From contig NZ_JAAAMU010000022.1 of the NCBI RefSeq assembly GCF_009909195.1, forward strand, positions 1-64,000: a DNA stretch of 64,000 bases, written 5' to 3'. Origin of the DNA: Paenibacillus sacheonensis (GTDB lineage Bacteria; Bacillota; Bacilli; Paenibacillales; Paenibacillaceae). Both the position numbers and the translations under genes were made by a program. Under the pieces are notes generated by a model. The model was given only the letters and a program-made list of their open reading frames with translations, did no database searches and was not told the DNA's origin. Shown here piece after piece: positions 1-8,639 of the stretch (its first letter is position 1; the number at the start of each line of letters is the position of its first letter).

Positions 1-42
1 TGCGTATGGGCTAACCATCATTTCCTGCTGTTGTTGAATCAT
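1..42 (-). CDS. 5' end of a CDS cut by the window edge, possibly an IS1182-type transposase
   Basis: An ATG at 42 reading left gives MIQQQQEMMVSPYA before the window ends. A GGGTGA stretch lies upstream. The short N-terminus resembles the start of IS1182-like transposases, which often begin with a Gln/Glu-rich stretch followed by SPY. Only 14 codons are visible, so the family call is an inference. Confidence 0.35.
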   Translation of the reverse strand, partial: MIQQQQEMMVSPYA

Positions 43-82
43 CTCGTCACCCGCACTCTCTCATGTTGCTTTAATTATAAAG

Positions 83-123
83 AAAAAAAGGAGCAAGCTC
101 CTCAAAAATGGAGAGCTTACTCC
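83..123 (-). terminator. Rho-independent terminator after the LURP-like gene
   Basis: Arms at 90-100 and 113-123 pair over 11 bp with one wobble. On the minus strand they are followed by seven T, 68 bases past the stop of the gene ending at 191. Confidence 0.75.
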
Positions 124-190
124 TTCTTTCACTTTTTCAGCGGCCTCCGCAACGGCGGCCCTTTTTTTATCTGCTTTTTGTTACCGGGTA

Positions 191-670
191 CTACCTCTGT
201 CGTTTCTGTATTTCGTGCATTCCGAGAATGACAGTAATCCATTCATAGCTGTCAACGCTGCGCGTGAAGTTATCCAGGCAATACGCCGACGAATCAAACC
301 AGCTGCTGACCTTAGCGAAGGAAGCCGCAAGCGCGCCGTTCTCATCGGTGATTTCGTATTCCTGGGAAAATGCCGGCGATAGGAGTTCATATACGCCCCG
401 CTCAAATGCTTCATATTCGTACTTCTTGGAAAAAAAAGACATTTGTGCACGAAGCACTCCCACCTCTTCGCCGGACGGTTCCGTGATCGACCATTTGTTC
501 GACAGAAGCGGGAAACTGCCGCTATAGACTGGGTTACCGTTGCCGTCATAAATGTCCAGACCTGAACCAAACATGCTGCGCAGATCGACTTCGCCGACTC
601 GCTGGTTCTCCTCGTTCAAAATCTCCGTCTGCCCTGCATTAAAGAAATTATCGCGGAAATACAACTTCAA
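191..670 (-). CDS. LURP-one-related/scramblase-like protein
   Basis: A 159-residue protein without signal peptide or membrane segment. It starts KLYFRDNFFNAGQTEI and is built of short beta-strand-like repeats (IYDGNGNPVYSG, YEITDENGALAA). This pattern is typical of the LURP-one/YxjI group, which shares the tubby/phospholipid-scramblase fold and whose bacterial role is unknown. The start codon is TTG at 670, chosen because GGAGG stands 8 bases upstream and MKLYFRD is the normal family opening. It has its own terminator at 83-123 and appears monocistronic. Family assignment rests on pattern only. Confidence 0.7.
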   Translation of the reverse strand: MKLYFRDNFFNAGQTEILNEENQRVGEVDLRSMFGSGLDIYDGNGNPVYSGSFPLLSNKWSITEPSGEEVGVLRAQMSFFSKKYEYEAFERGVYELLSPAFSQEYEITDENGALAASFAKVSSWFDSSAYCLDNFTRSVDSYEWITVILGMHEIQKRQR

Positions 671-747
671 AGATACCGCCTCCTCTACGGCTCCATACGA
701 TGCGGCTTTCCAAAAAGTTTCAGCGTGCAGTCAGATCCCGTTTCTGC

Positions 748-862
748 TTAGCGAGATGCCGCTGCCGTAACCTCTTTGTATTCTAGGTCGCCGGTTGCTG
801 CTCCATCCTTCGAGAGGATCTCCGACTTCAATGTCTTCAATATTCCTGCGAATTTATCACCT
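748..862 (-). other. Coding-like stretch without a clear start codon
   Basis: On the minus strand a GGAGGTGA motif near 865 is followed by an open frame reading DKFAGILKTLKSEILSKDG and ending in TAA at 748. Its composition looks protein-like, but no ATG, GTG or TTG is well spaced from the ribosome binding site. It may be a remnant or a tiny gene with an unusual start. The rest of 671-908 shows nothing else. Confidence 0.2.
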
Positions 863-908
863 CCGGCACAAAAGCCGCGATTATAGCGACTTGTAAAGAG
901 GTCATGTC

Positions 909-2168
909 TCAAGCCCGCACGGATTCGATAACAAGCGGAGACAAGGCCTTCGTCCGGTCGATATAGATAAATGCATCATAGCGCTTGGACAGGCAAGTCG
1001 GAACGTAATTCCCCCTCTCGCTTTCGGGATGATACACGACGCCGATCGCGCGGTGACCCCGAATGGCTTCGTCTAATGCAGGGTCGTTCGCGGGGAAAAG
1101 AAGAAGCTTATCTTCCGGACCGAGCCGGTGAAGCAGCTCCTCCCAGCTTCCGCGCATCGCGCGCGGAACCGTCATCTCTTGGGCGGGCGCTCCCCACGAG
1201 GTTCCGGCGATAACGGTTCCTTCATACGTGCCGAACCCGACGGCGTATACGTCATCCCCGTAATTCTCTCTCAGCAGCTGGCCCACGTTGACCATGCCCT
1301 CGTCTCTCATGTCCGTCGCCCTGGCATCGCCAATATGCGTATTATGCTCCCACACGATCGTTCGTGCGCTCTCCCCATGGAAGGCCATCAACTTCTCAAG
1401 AACTTGGACCATATGGCGATCCCGGACGTTCCAGGATTCGGCATCGTAACGAATCATCGTGCGGTAATAATTCTCCGCATTATGGATGGCCAAGGCGTTT
1501 AACTCTGCGCTTAGCGCATGCTCCCGGTCTTGCATGGGCGTGACCTTCCACTTGTCTTGAAGCCGTCGCAGCAAATCAATGACCTCTTCCTCACAGCCCT
1601 CGCCATACAACGACGACGCCACGCCATAGCTTTGCTCGTCGCCGCCGTGCGGCTCGAAACATTCGAACGCGCGCTTGGCAGCCTCTAACTCCTCGCCGCC
1701 TCTTGATTCGAAGTATCGAAGCAGCTCGTTCAAGGACTCCCACAGGCTGTACAGGTCGATTCCGTAGAAGCCGACCTTCTCTTCCTCCGGTTTCCCGGCA
1801 TTAGAGCTTCTCAGCCATTCCGCGAATTCGGCGATTTCTTGGTTGGCCCACATCCAGGTCGGCCAGCGGGCAAAATCGTTCAGGGCTTCCCGCGCATGGG
1901 TTCCGGCATGTCCCTTAATATAGCGATTCAGGGCATAGCATGAAGGCCAATCTCCTTCCACGGCGATAAACGTATATCCTTTTTCCTCGATGAGACGCTT
2001 CGATAAAGCCGCCCGGTGCGTATAAAATTCAGAGGTGCCATGCGAAGCCTCGCCGAGCAGCGCGAATCTGGCCCTGCCTGCTCGTTCGATCAGTTCGCTT
2101 GCGTCGAGCGGCCCTGAATACGTTTGTGCGATTTTGCGGATGTCCTTCATATACTCGTTCTCGTTCAT
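909..2168 (-). CDS. Erythromycin esterase family protein
   Basis: About 419 residues, the usual length of the family (EreA/EreB and the broader Bacillus BC3205-type hydrolases). Early residues show LLGEASHGTSEFY, carrying the conserved Glu and His of the active site; VEGDWPSCYALNRYI and VWEHNTHIGDARATDM carry further conserved residues. Characterised members hydrolyse the macrolactone of erythromycin, but most genomic homologues have no proven substrate, so resistance is not implied. The start is placed at the ATG at 2168, because GAGGTG lies 6 bases upstream and overlaps the alternative GTG at 2177. It seems to be a single gene; the next gene upstream begins some 300 bases away. Confidence 0.85.
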   Translation of the reverse strand: MNENEYMKDIRKIAQTYSGPLDASELIERAGRARFALLGEASHGTSEFYTHRAALSKRLIEEKGYTFIAVEGDWPSCYALNRYIKGHAGTHAREALNDFARWPTWMWANQEIAEFAEWLRSSNAGKPEEEKVGFYGIDLYSLWESLNELLRYFESRGGEELEAAKRAFECFEPHGGDEQSYGVASSLYGEGCEEEVIDLLRRLQDKWKVTPMQDREHALSAELNALAIHNAENYYRTMIRYDAESWNVRDRHMVQVLEKLMAFHGESARTIVWEHNTHIGDARATDMRDEGMVNVGQLLRENYGDDVYAVGFGTYEGTVIAGTSWGAPAQEMTVPRAMRGSWEELLHRLGPEDKLLLFPANDPALDEAIRGHRAIGVVYHPESERGNYVPTCLSKRYDAFIYIDRTKALSPLVIESVRA

Positions 2169-2232
2169 CTTTCTCACCTCGGAAGGATAGTAGTAGTTGG
2201 CCTATACAATAGGCATAGGTTAGCTTATCCAT

Positions 2233-2502
2233 AAATTCGGAGGGTATCCGATCGCGTATAGAAAAACCGGATCATGGGCATCGTCGAGGAGCGAGTTTCC
2301 AATGAAAATAAAGTCTTAGTCTCGAATCGTTCAGTTCGTGTACCTTGGTTTGTGCATTTGCCTTCAGCTTCCTTCAGATTCCGCCTCGCGGCGGACACCC
2401 TTACTCTTGGCTAACGGTAGGCATTCGCCACTCCCCGTTCGGGACTTTCACCCTTGAGATGACGCCCATGCTGGGCAATTCTTGTCCTATTACGGCTATT
2501 TG
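2233..2502. other. Intergenic stretch with a hairpin-rich segment at about 2380-2480
   Basis: The first 150 bases show nothing definite. From 2380 to 2480 several short perfect hairpins follow each other: CCGCC/GGCGG around 2390, CCCG/CGGG around 2440 and GCCCA/TGGGC around 2465. The segment recalls dispersed structured repeats of Firmicutes, but I cannot name it. Confidence 0.4.
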
Positions 2503-3249
2503 TTATTCTTGCATGGTAGGGACTTTAGTAGTGACTTTAGAACCCCAAGTAAGCAGAGCCATAATGCCTTTACTAAATCCCATTACCTTGTTCATCTGCG
2601 TATCAAATTCAATTACGTATTTCAAGCTATCATTTTCGATGTTTATTAAGTAATAGGAAGCCTTCCCCTCGGCAAATACAGCCGTTTCCTTAATGTCTTT
2701 TGGATTTAAACCTTCCTTTTCTTGAAGAAACTTATTTACGTTTTCAGAATCGGAATGGGAGGTCATCTCTTTGGAGTTACCGGCACTCACGTCTCCAATT
2801 TGCGATTGATTTGAGATTTTTAGCACATCGCCGGTTCTCGCGTTTAGTACAAGCTCGTATCTTTCATTATCTGGGAAGGTAATGGTTAGATAAAATAAAC
2901 CTTCAGGTACTTCTTTAAGCTTCGCTTCGGCATCTTGCTTTACGTCGGGACGAATATCATGTTCGACGAGCACTCTAAGCGCATTCAGCTCAACCGTGGT
3001 CAATTCAAATTGGACATCGTCTTCAGAAATCTGTTTATCGAAATATTTTTTGACTGCATTCAAGCCAAGCGACTTGGTCGTTTGCAACGAAAGAATCTCT
3101 CCTGCTTTTAAGGGTTGGCTGCTTTCGTCGACGCCGCTATATTTTTTTACCATGACAACATTTTTTGGGACAGCTTCGAAGAAAGAGGAGCAGCCACTCG
3201 TTATGAGCAAGAGCGCAGCAGAAGCGAGAATTAATGCAAATCTGTTCAT
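2503..3249 (-). CDS. Lipoprotein with PepSY-like region
   Basis: A 248-residue protein with a lipoprotein signal peptide: MNRF, a hydrophobic core, then the lipobox LITSGCSS with the lipidated Cys at residue 20. The mature part contains NERYELVLNARTGDVLKI, the Val-x-x-Asn/Asp-Ala-x-Thr-Gly-x-Val pattern of PepSY domains, and a second weaker copy near the C-terminus (SLKYVIEFDTQMNKVMGF). PepSY domains are proposed to regulate proteases or sensors at the cell surface. Its start overlaps the stop of the histidine kinase gene by 4 bases, so it is the third gene of a response regulator/kinase/lipoprotein operon. A sensory accessory role is inferred from context only. Confidence 0.7.
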   Translation of the reverse strand: MNRFALILASAALLLITSGCSSFFEAVPKNVVMVKKYSGVDESSQPLKAGEILSLQTTKSLGLNAVKKYFDKQISEDDVQFELTTVELNALRVLVEHDIRPDVKQDAEAKLKEVPEGLFYLTITFPDNERYELVLNARTGDVLKISNQSQIGDVSAGNSKEMTSHSDSENVNKFLQEKEGLNPKDIKETAVFAEGKASYYLINIENDSLKYVIEFDTQMNKVMGFSKGIMALLTWGSKVTTKVPTMQE

Positions 3250-4673
3250 CTCGTCCCCCCTCCCGTACCGAACGTAAGCGAGAATGTTGTTCCGCGGTTT
3301 GGTTGGCTTCTTACGCCGATAGCGGCGTGATGCAAGCGAGCGATGCTATTGCATATGGAAAGGCCTAGTCCAGCCCCGTGATTTCCTCTTGTTCGTGCTT
3401 TATCCGTCATGTAGAAAGGCTCGAAAATTCGGTCCAGATGCTCGCTTGCGATACCAATCCCTTCATCCTCGATTTCAAGCACGTAATCTCCGTCTTGGCG
3501 GAATGCCCGGATTGTTATACATTGATTCTCTGTTGATGCCTTAATCGAATTGTCGACGAAGTTAAAAATTAGAACTTTTATCAGATCCTTCTCCAGTTTC
3601 AAGCGTGCATGTTCACAATATAGGCGTAATGTCATCCGTTTCTCGCTTGCTCTCAATTCCAGAGCAGGCTTGATCTCGGCAAGTATGGCGCAGAAATCCA
3701 ATTCCTCCAATGGGAATTCGGTTCCCTCAAGCATGATCAAATCCATCAGCTTAAATGAGAGGGATTCCAAACGCTTCCCCTCTGACAGAATGACTTCTAA
3801 TCCTTCAAGAAGCTGGGAAGGGTCTGTTTTTGCCGTTCGGAGAAAATTCGCATATCCGATAATGGAAGTTAGAGGCGTTTTTAATTCATGCGTGAAATTA
3901 TCGATGAACAATTGCTTCTCCCGATTTAGGCGTTCCAGATCTGTAATCTTATCCTCTACGACCGATGCCATAACGTTGAAATTATGCGCTAATACGCCGA
4001 TTTCGTCTTTCGTCATTGTCTCGGCCCGTTCGGAAAAACCTCCCGCGGCGATACGTTGTGCGGTACGATTAAGCCGGTAAATAGGGATCGTCAGTCTTTT
4101 GCTGACAAAAAACATGAGAAGCATGTAGGCTGAACAAGCAATGATATTAACCTTCAGATAGAAACTGTATTGATCCGCACGCTCCCGATAAACGGAAGAA
4201 ATATCCTTCATATAAGTAAACGTATACTTTTTCTGGTTGATCTCCACCAGATTGGCTGTGAACAGAATCGTCCGTTCGCCGATATCCCGCAAAATATACT
4301 TAATTTCATCTTCCTTCAGCTGTTCCAATTCGCTTCGTTCTAGAGGCATCTCGAAATCCGTATTGTTGTCGATCGTTTTTCCTTTATCGTTGGTGATCGT
4401 CATGTAGACGCCTTGGTCCCCGACCTTTCCGACGAATCCTTTGGCGATATTGGCGAGCACGTTCTCCGCATACTCGTCGGAATCATAAATAAGAACGATA
4501 GGTATAATTGCGTCCACGCTCGAATGAATGTTCATGTTCTGGCTTAACGCGTTATTGATTTCGCGGGTCAGCATTTTGCTATGATTTCGTTCAACCACAA
4601 TGAGAGAAGTCGCGTTAAAAATAAGGATAAATACCACGATCGAATACGAAAAAATTTTTAGCCAAAACTTCAT
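3246..4673 (-). CDS. Two-component sensor histidine kinase
   Basis: A 475-residue membrane kinase. A membrane segment at about 7-28 and another at about 175-195 enclose an extracellular sensor of some 145 residues. A HAMP segment follows (RLNRTAQRIAAGGF), then the dimerisation helix with the phospho-accepting His in NFTHELKTPLTSIIGYANF, then the ATP-binding domain with NFVDNSIKAS (N box), DEGIGIASEHLDRIFEPFY (G1/F box) and HGAGLGLSI (G2 box). The architecture is that of the PhoR/ResE-type kinases paired with OmpR-type regulators. It lies 2 bases after the response regulator gene and overlaps the PepSY lipoprotein gene. The signal sensed is unknown. Confidence 0.9.
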   Translation of the reverse strand: MKFWLKIFSYSIVVFILIFNATSLIVVERNHSKMLTREINNALSQNMNIHSSVDAIIPIVLIYDSDEYAENVLANIAKGFVGKVGDQGVYMTITNDKGKTIDNNTDFEMPLERSELEQLKEDEIKYILRDIGERTILFTANLVEINQKKYTFTYMKDISSVYRERADQYSFYLKVNIIACSAYMLLMFFVSKRLTIPIYRLNRTAQRIAAGGFSERAETMTKDEIGVLAHNFNVMASVVEDKITDLERLNREKQLFIDNFTHELKTPLTSIIGYANFLRTAKTDPSQLLEGLEVILSEGKRLESLSFKLMDLIMLEGTEFPLEELDFCAILAEIKPALELRASEKRMTLRLYCEHARLKLEKDLIKVLIFNFVDNSIKASTENQCITIRAFRQDGDYVLEIEDEGIGIASEHLDRIFEPFYMTDKARTRGNHGAGLGLSICNSIARLHHAAIGVRSQPNRGTTFSLTFGTGGGTR

Positions 4674-4675
4674 GG

Positions 4676-5332
4676 CTAATCCTCCAGCCGGTAACCGATT
4701 TTGAAAATCGTTTTGATCCGGTCCTGAAATCCAAGCTTTTTGCGAAGCGATTTAATGTGCATATCGACAGTCCTTGTATCGCCATAATAATCGAAGCCCC
4801 ATACTTTATCGAGAAACTGCTCCCGCGAAAGCGCGATATTTTTGTTTTTGAGTAGAACGACAAGCAGATCAAACTCTTTAGGCGTCAGCTCCACGGGTTC
4901 GCCTCTTAAAGTAATTAATCGCTTGTCCGGATACACGCAAACCTCATCGATGTTAATCTGCGCTTCTTCCTTGCCGTATCTGCGAAGGACGGTTTCAATG
5001 CGCGCAAGCAGCTCGATTCCCTCAAATGGTTTCACCATATAATCGTCAGCGCCTAATTTAAGTCCGTTCACCTTATCAAATACCGCGTTTTTTGCGGTCA
5101 GGAAAATAACGGGTATGTTTTTAGGCCTTATTTTCTCCATCAGGGCAAAGCCGTCAAGCTTAGGAATCATGACATCCAAGAGAACGAGATCGAACCTTTC
5201 CCGTTCCATGGCCTCAAGCGCTGCTATTCCGTCATAGACCTGCACCGTTTGATAGAGAACAAGAGCCAGATTCATTTTAATGATGTTGGAAATGTTGGGA
5301 TCGTCCTCGACGATCAGTATTTTTTTGTCCAC
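4676..5332 (-). CDS. OmpR/PhoB-family response regulator
   Basis: A receiver domain (ILIVEDDPNI acidic pocket, phospho-accepting Asp in LVLLDVMIPKLDG, FLTAKNA switch Thr, MVKPF with the conserved Lys) is followed by a winged-helix DNA-binding domain (ELTPKEFDLLVVLLKNKN, TRTVDMHIKSLRKKLG, IKTIFKIGYRLED). It works with the kinase encoded 2 bases downstream. The GTG at 5332 is preferred as start: it gives VDKKILIVEDD, the normal family opening, with GGGGA 7 bases upstream. An in-frame ATG at 5353 has a poor ribosome binding site. First gene of a three-gene operon. Confidence 0.9.
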   Translation of the reverse strand: MDKKILIVEDDPNISNIIKMNLALVLYQTVQVYDGIAALEAMERERFDLVLLDVMIPKLDGFALMEKIRPKNIPVIFLTAKNAVFDKVNGLKLGADDYMVKPFEGIELLARIETVLRRYGKEEAQINIDEVCVYPDKRLITLRGEPVELTPKEFDLLVVLLKNKNIALSREQFLDKVWGFDYYGDTRTVDMHIKSLRKKLGFQDRIKTIFKIGYRLED

Positions 5333-5440
5333 GCCGGTTTCCCCGCTTATCATTTATATAGGTGATCTCATTGTAATCTTCAAATATTAAAAAAAACTGA
5401 GATAATCCTATCAAGATATCTTCCAAATATCTCCATACAA

Positions 5441-7242
5441 CTAACCGATCGTGTCAGCGATTAATTCCGCGTAAGATTCCGCTCCGTTCGTTTGCAGATG
5501 AACACCGTCTTTTGTGAACCAATCCGATTTTCCTTCGCTAAACGCATGCCAATCGATCAATTTCACATTCGAATGTTCGTCTGCCGCTTTGGCCAGCGTC
5601 TTGTTAACCGTATCCTGCCATTCTCTTGGAACACGCGTATTAACAAGATACACTTGCTTGTCGTCTCCGATCGCAGCCAAGAGCGCATCTAATTTATTTG
5701 AAGTAAACGGTCCATTTGTGCCCAACTCGATCACAACGGCATGCCCCAGCTTGTTTTCTGACTTCAGTGCATTAACTACATCAATCGCATCCGATAATTG
5801 CCGGCTGACTTTGCCATCCACAACGATGCCGGGGATAAGCTTTTCCAAATCCGCCTTTACTCCTACCATTACCGAATCACCAATCGCGGTCACTCCAACG
5901 GCCCCCTGCTTTTCCGGCGCAATGCTTGGCGTTGTATCGGGAGTCTCGCCAGGCGTAAGGCTCGGTGTAAGATCCGATGTCGATCCAGGATCATTTGCAG
6001 CAGCCTCAGTGGTTGGTTCAGTGGAATCCGCCGGTTGTTTGTTCGCTGCTCCCTCACATGCTGCGCAAATTAAAACAATCATAAAGATAGCCGACAATGT
6101 TATTGTACGAATACCCTTCTTCATCTTGGATTTCATGCCTTTTTTCTCCTTTTCTTTAAACTTGAAGAGCTTACCGTTACGTATCGGCTTCTCGAGGTAA
6201 CGATAAGACAATGCCGATAAGATAAAAATGATCGTTAATTGAATTACTTGATAAAGAAAACCTTGCTCTTCATAAGAGTTTTTCGTGCTCATTAGCACAT
6301 GTACCGGATAATGCCATAAATAGATCCCGTAGGAACGAACCCCAATCCAGCGTAGCGGCTTCCAGGACAAAAGCTTGCCCATCCTGCTGAACGGGCTTGC
6401 CGCGGCGATAATGACCAGTCCGGAGGTGACGGACAAGACAAGCAAACCACCTCTGTACAACGAATCGTCATATTTGTCCGTGCTCGCGATCATCATTAGC
6501 AAAATACAAAACCCTACGGCACCGAAGGCATCCAGTGTAACGCTCCCCTTACGGAGGGGCACGGCCAGCTTGCGGCTTGGAATAACAATGGCGAATCCTG
6601 CACCGATCAATAACCCAAACGCACGCGTATCCGTTCCGTAGTAGACCCTGCTTGGATCACTTCCCGGCTCATACATAATTGCCATTGCCGTGAACGAAAC
6701 AACCGCAACAGCCAGAGTCGCTACTGCCAGCTTACCTCGCGTTGGGAAGGGAATGAGACAAATCATTCCCCACAAGAACAATGGCCAAAGCAGGTAAAAC
6801 TGCTCTTCCACCGCCAATGACCATAGGTGTCCTATCGGTGACAAGGGCCCAAAGCTTTCGAAATATGAAACTTGCCGGAAGATCAGATACCAGTTGCTAG
6901 TGTAGCTTAGTGCCGACATCAGCTCCCCGCGAATATCGGATAATCTTCCGGGCTGGGTAATCGTCAGATATACAGTTACGACAAGCAGCATAAGCAGCAT
7001 GGCTGGAAGCAGCCTAAGGGACCGCCTGGTCCAGAACTGACGGATATTAATCCTTCCAGTGCTCCTTTTCTCTTCCATAAGCAAATCGGTAATCAGGTAA
7101 CCGGATAAGACGAAAAAAACTCGACGCCCAATAGCCCCCCTGAGGCAATGGACCAACCGAAATGATAAGCGATAACCGCGAGTACGGCGATGGCACGCAA
7201 ACCGTCCAGGCCAGGCATGTATCGGGTTGTCGTTTGCGGCAT
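5441..7242 (-). pseudogene. OatA-like acyltransferase 3/SGNH protein, frameshifted near the N-terminus
   Basis: The ATG at 7242 has a GGAGGGG site and opens MPQTTTRYMPGLDGLRAIAV, the canonical start of OafA/OatA-type membrane O-acyltransferases. After about 40 codons, near 7120-7130, one base is missing relative to the expected GVDVFFVLSGYL, and the frame hits a stop about 15 codons later. The following frame carries the rest: some ten membrane helices including YLWHYPVHVL, a proline/threonine-rich linker, and a C-terminal SGNH esterase domain with GDSVMVG (Ser), LGTNG (block III) and KDGVHLQ (Asp/His). Repaired, the protein would have about 600 residues, the size of peptidoglycan O-acetyltransferases OatA. 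Either a real null allele or a sequence error. It sits directly upstream of a two-component operon on the same strand. Confidence 0.75.
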
Positions 7243-7282
7243 ATTATTCCCCTCCGTCCCCTGCATTGCACCGAGATTTGTA

Positions 7283-7614
7283 TTAACTCGGCTTGCCTAT
7301 TTTCATTAACGTGTTTTTCCAGCAGTTTTCCACAAGTTTATGAACCTTCTCTTCGCCTCTAATAGCTAGAACCGAGGCTCCATTCACTGTCTTGCCTTCG
7401 AGCAAATCCATCGGTGGCACTCGCGCAGAACCAGCCTTTTGGGATTTTTAAAACTAAGGGATACCAGTTTAACTCCTTCACCGTGTCCTTCAATGAGGCC
7501 GAGCAGAGACTGGTATTCAATAATCCGATACCTGATCTAACCTAAAATGAAAATTCAGGAAGACGTTAATAATCCAGTTGGACCATTTATATCTAGTTGA
7601 TTTGCTGCGTACAA
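7283..7614 (-). pseudogene. Degraded small gene of unknown function
   Basis: A perfect AAGGAGG lies 6 bases before a TTG at 7614, which opens YAANQLDINGPTG and stops after 19 codons. Coding-like peptide then continues in other frames: RIIEYQSLLGLIEGHGEG, then VPPMDLLEGKTVNGAS and KVHKLVENCWKNTL, ending in TAA at 7283, about 40 bases before the acyltransferase start. The total length is not a multiple of three. I do not recognise the family. Confidence 0.35.
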
Positions 7615-7699
7615 TAAGTTCCTCCTTATCTTCCTCGTGCAAATACAGTATAGGACGGGGATATATTCACAATAAGGAGGAGTTGTATAGAAGTTGTAA

Positions 7700-8050
7700 A
7701 GTCAGTAAATTAAAACGGAAGCTGCCGCAGTTACGCAATTCATGCTGACTGATGACCGGCCCTTCGGCGGCGGGGGAAGCAGAGACGCGAACATGAGGCG
7801 GACTTTATCTCGGCGGTTACGCAGCATCAGCTTGCTTAAAATAGCCATCCGGGTATTGCGTTAACCGCAATTCCGCTGCCCGACGAGGAACCGAATCGTA
7901 TCAGGGTAAAAAAAATGAACGTTGCGGTAATCGTCGTCGACGATGCCGTAGATGGTATGATTTATCCGATGCAACCAGTTCAATGGGTACAATGAGCAAT
8001 GCAGTTTTTTCTGATACGTCACTTTTCGATGCTGGGTATATAGTTTATAA
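7700..8050. other. Intergenic stretch without recognised genes
   Basis: No convincing reading frame or site was found between the degraded gene and the long hairpin at 8051-8106. Base composition is mixed, with a G+C-rich patch near 7750-7800. Confidence 0.3.
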
Positions 8051-8106
8051 GTAAGCGTCAAACAGCCCACACCATGCAAGCACGGTGTGGGCTGTTTGAC
8101 GCTTAC
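8051..8106. repeat. Perfect 23-bp inverted repeat with a 10-base loop
   Basis: The arm at 8051-8073 starts GTAAGCGTCAAACAG. It is matched exactly, as its reverse complement, by 8084-8106; the loop is ATGCAAGCAC. No T-run follows on either strand, so it is not a classical terminator. It lies about 70 bases past the stop of the VOC gene. Confidence 0.85.
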
Positions 8107-8176
8107 GTTTATCGGCATCCGCAAAGCTTCCTATCTGGGTTCAACTTTTTTATCCTTTACAAAAGGATCATAGGAA

Positions 8177-8554
8177 TTATGCGACAAGACTAATCAAATT
8201 GCCGTCAGGGTCCTTCACAATCGCATATCGTTCTCCCCAAGGCATGTCGCGCGGCTCGAGATATCCACCTTGTCCAAGCACCGTCAATTGTCGATACACC
8301 TCGTCCAGCGCCTCTCGGCTGTCTAACTGGAAGGCGAGCTCGATCCGATATCCGACTGGCGTTTCCCAGCCTTCAAACACGCCCTTTACCGAGTCTATGG
8401 TGTCGAAGGCAAAACGGAGTCCGTTTTGCTCCACTTCTACATGGTGCCCTACATTGGCGCTGACTGGAATAGTTAACCCCAGCATACGGTAGAATTTCAA
8501 AGCCTTCTCCATCTGTTCTACGTAAATACCGACTCGCTTTAACTGAACCGTCAT
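8177..8554 (-). CDS. VOC/glyoxalase-family protein
   Basis: A 125-residue protein with the vicinal oxygen chelate fold pattern: an N-terminal beta-alpha-beta unit (VGIYVEQMEKALKFYRMLGL) and a second one ending PWGERYAIVKDPDGNLISLV, the typical closing motif of glyoxalase/bleomycin-resistance-like proteins. Members bind a divalent metal and act as isomerases, dioxygenases or drug-binding proteins. Substrate cannot be told. Here His is found in GHHVEVEQNG and Glu in ELAFQLD, possible metal ligands. GGGAG stands upstream of the ATG. It follows the AraC regulator gene by 85 bases on the same strand, so the two may be co-transcribed. Confidence 0.85.
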   Translation of the reverse strand: MTVQLKRVGIYVEQMEKALKFYRMLGLTIPVSANVGHHVEVEQNGLRFAFDTIDSVKGVFEGWETPVGYRIELAFQLDSREALDEVYRQLTVLGQGGYLEPRDMPWGERYAIVKDPDGNLISLVA

Positions 8555-8639
8555 GCTTTGCAGCTCCCATCATTGTGTGTTATTTTCATCCCCATTGTAC
8601 CGATGTTCTCGAAGACCCAATAGTAAAAAACGGACTTCC

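Noticed and set aside
909-2168. Calling the erythromycin-esterase-like gene a macrolide resistance gene
   Set aside because: Most homologues of this broad family have no shown activity on macrolides, and nothing in the context points to resistance.
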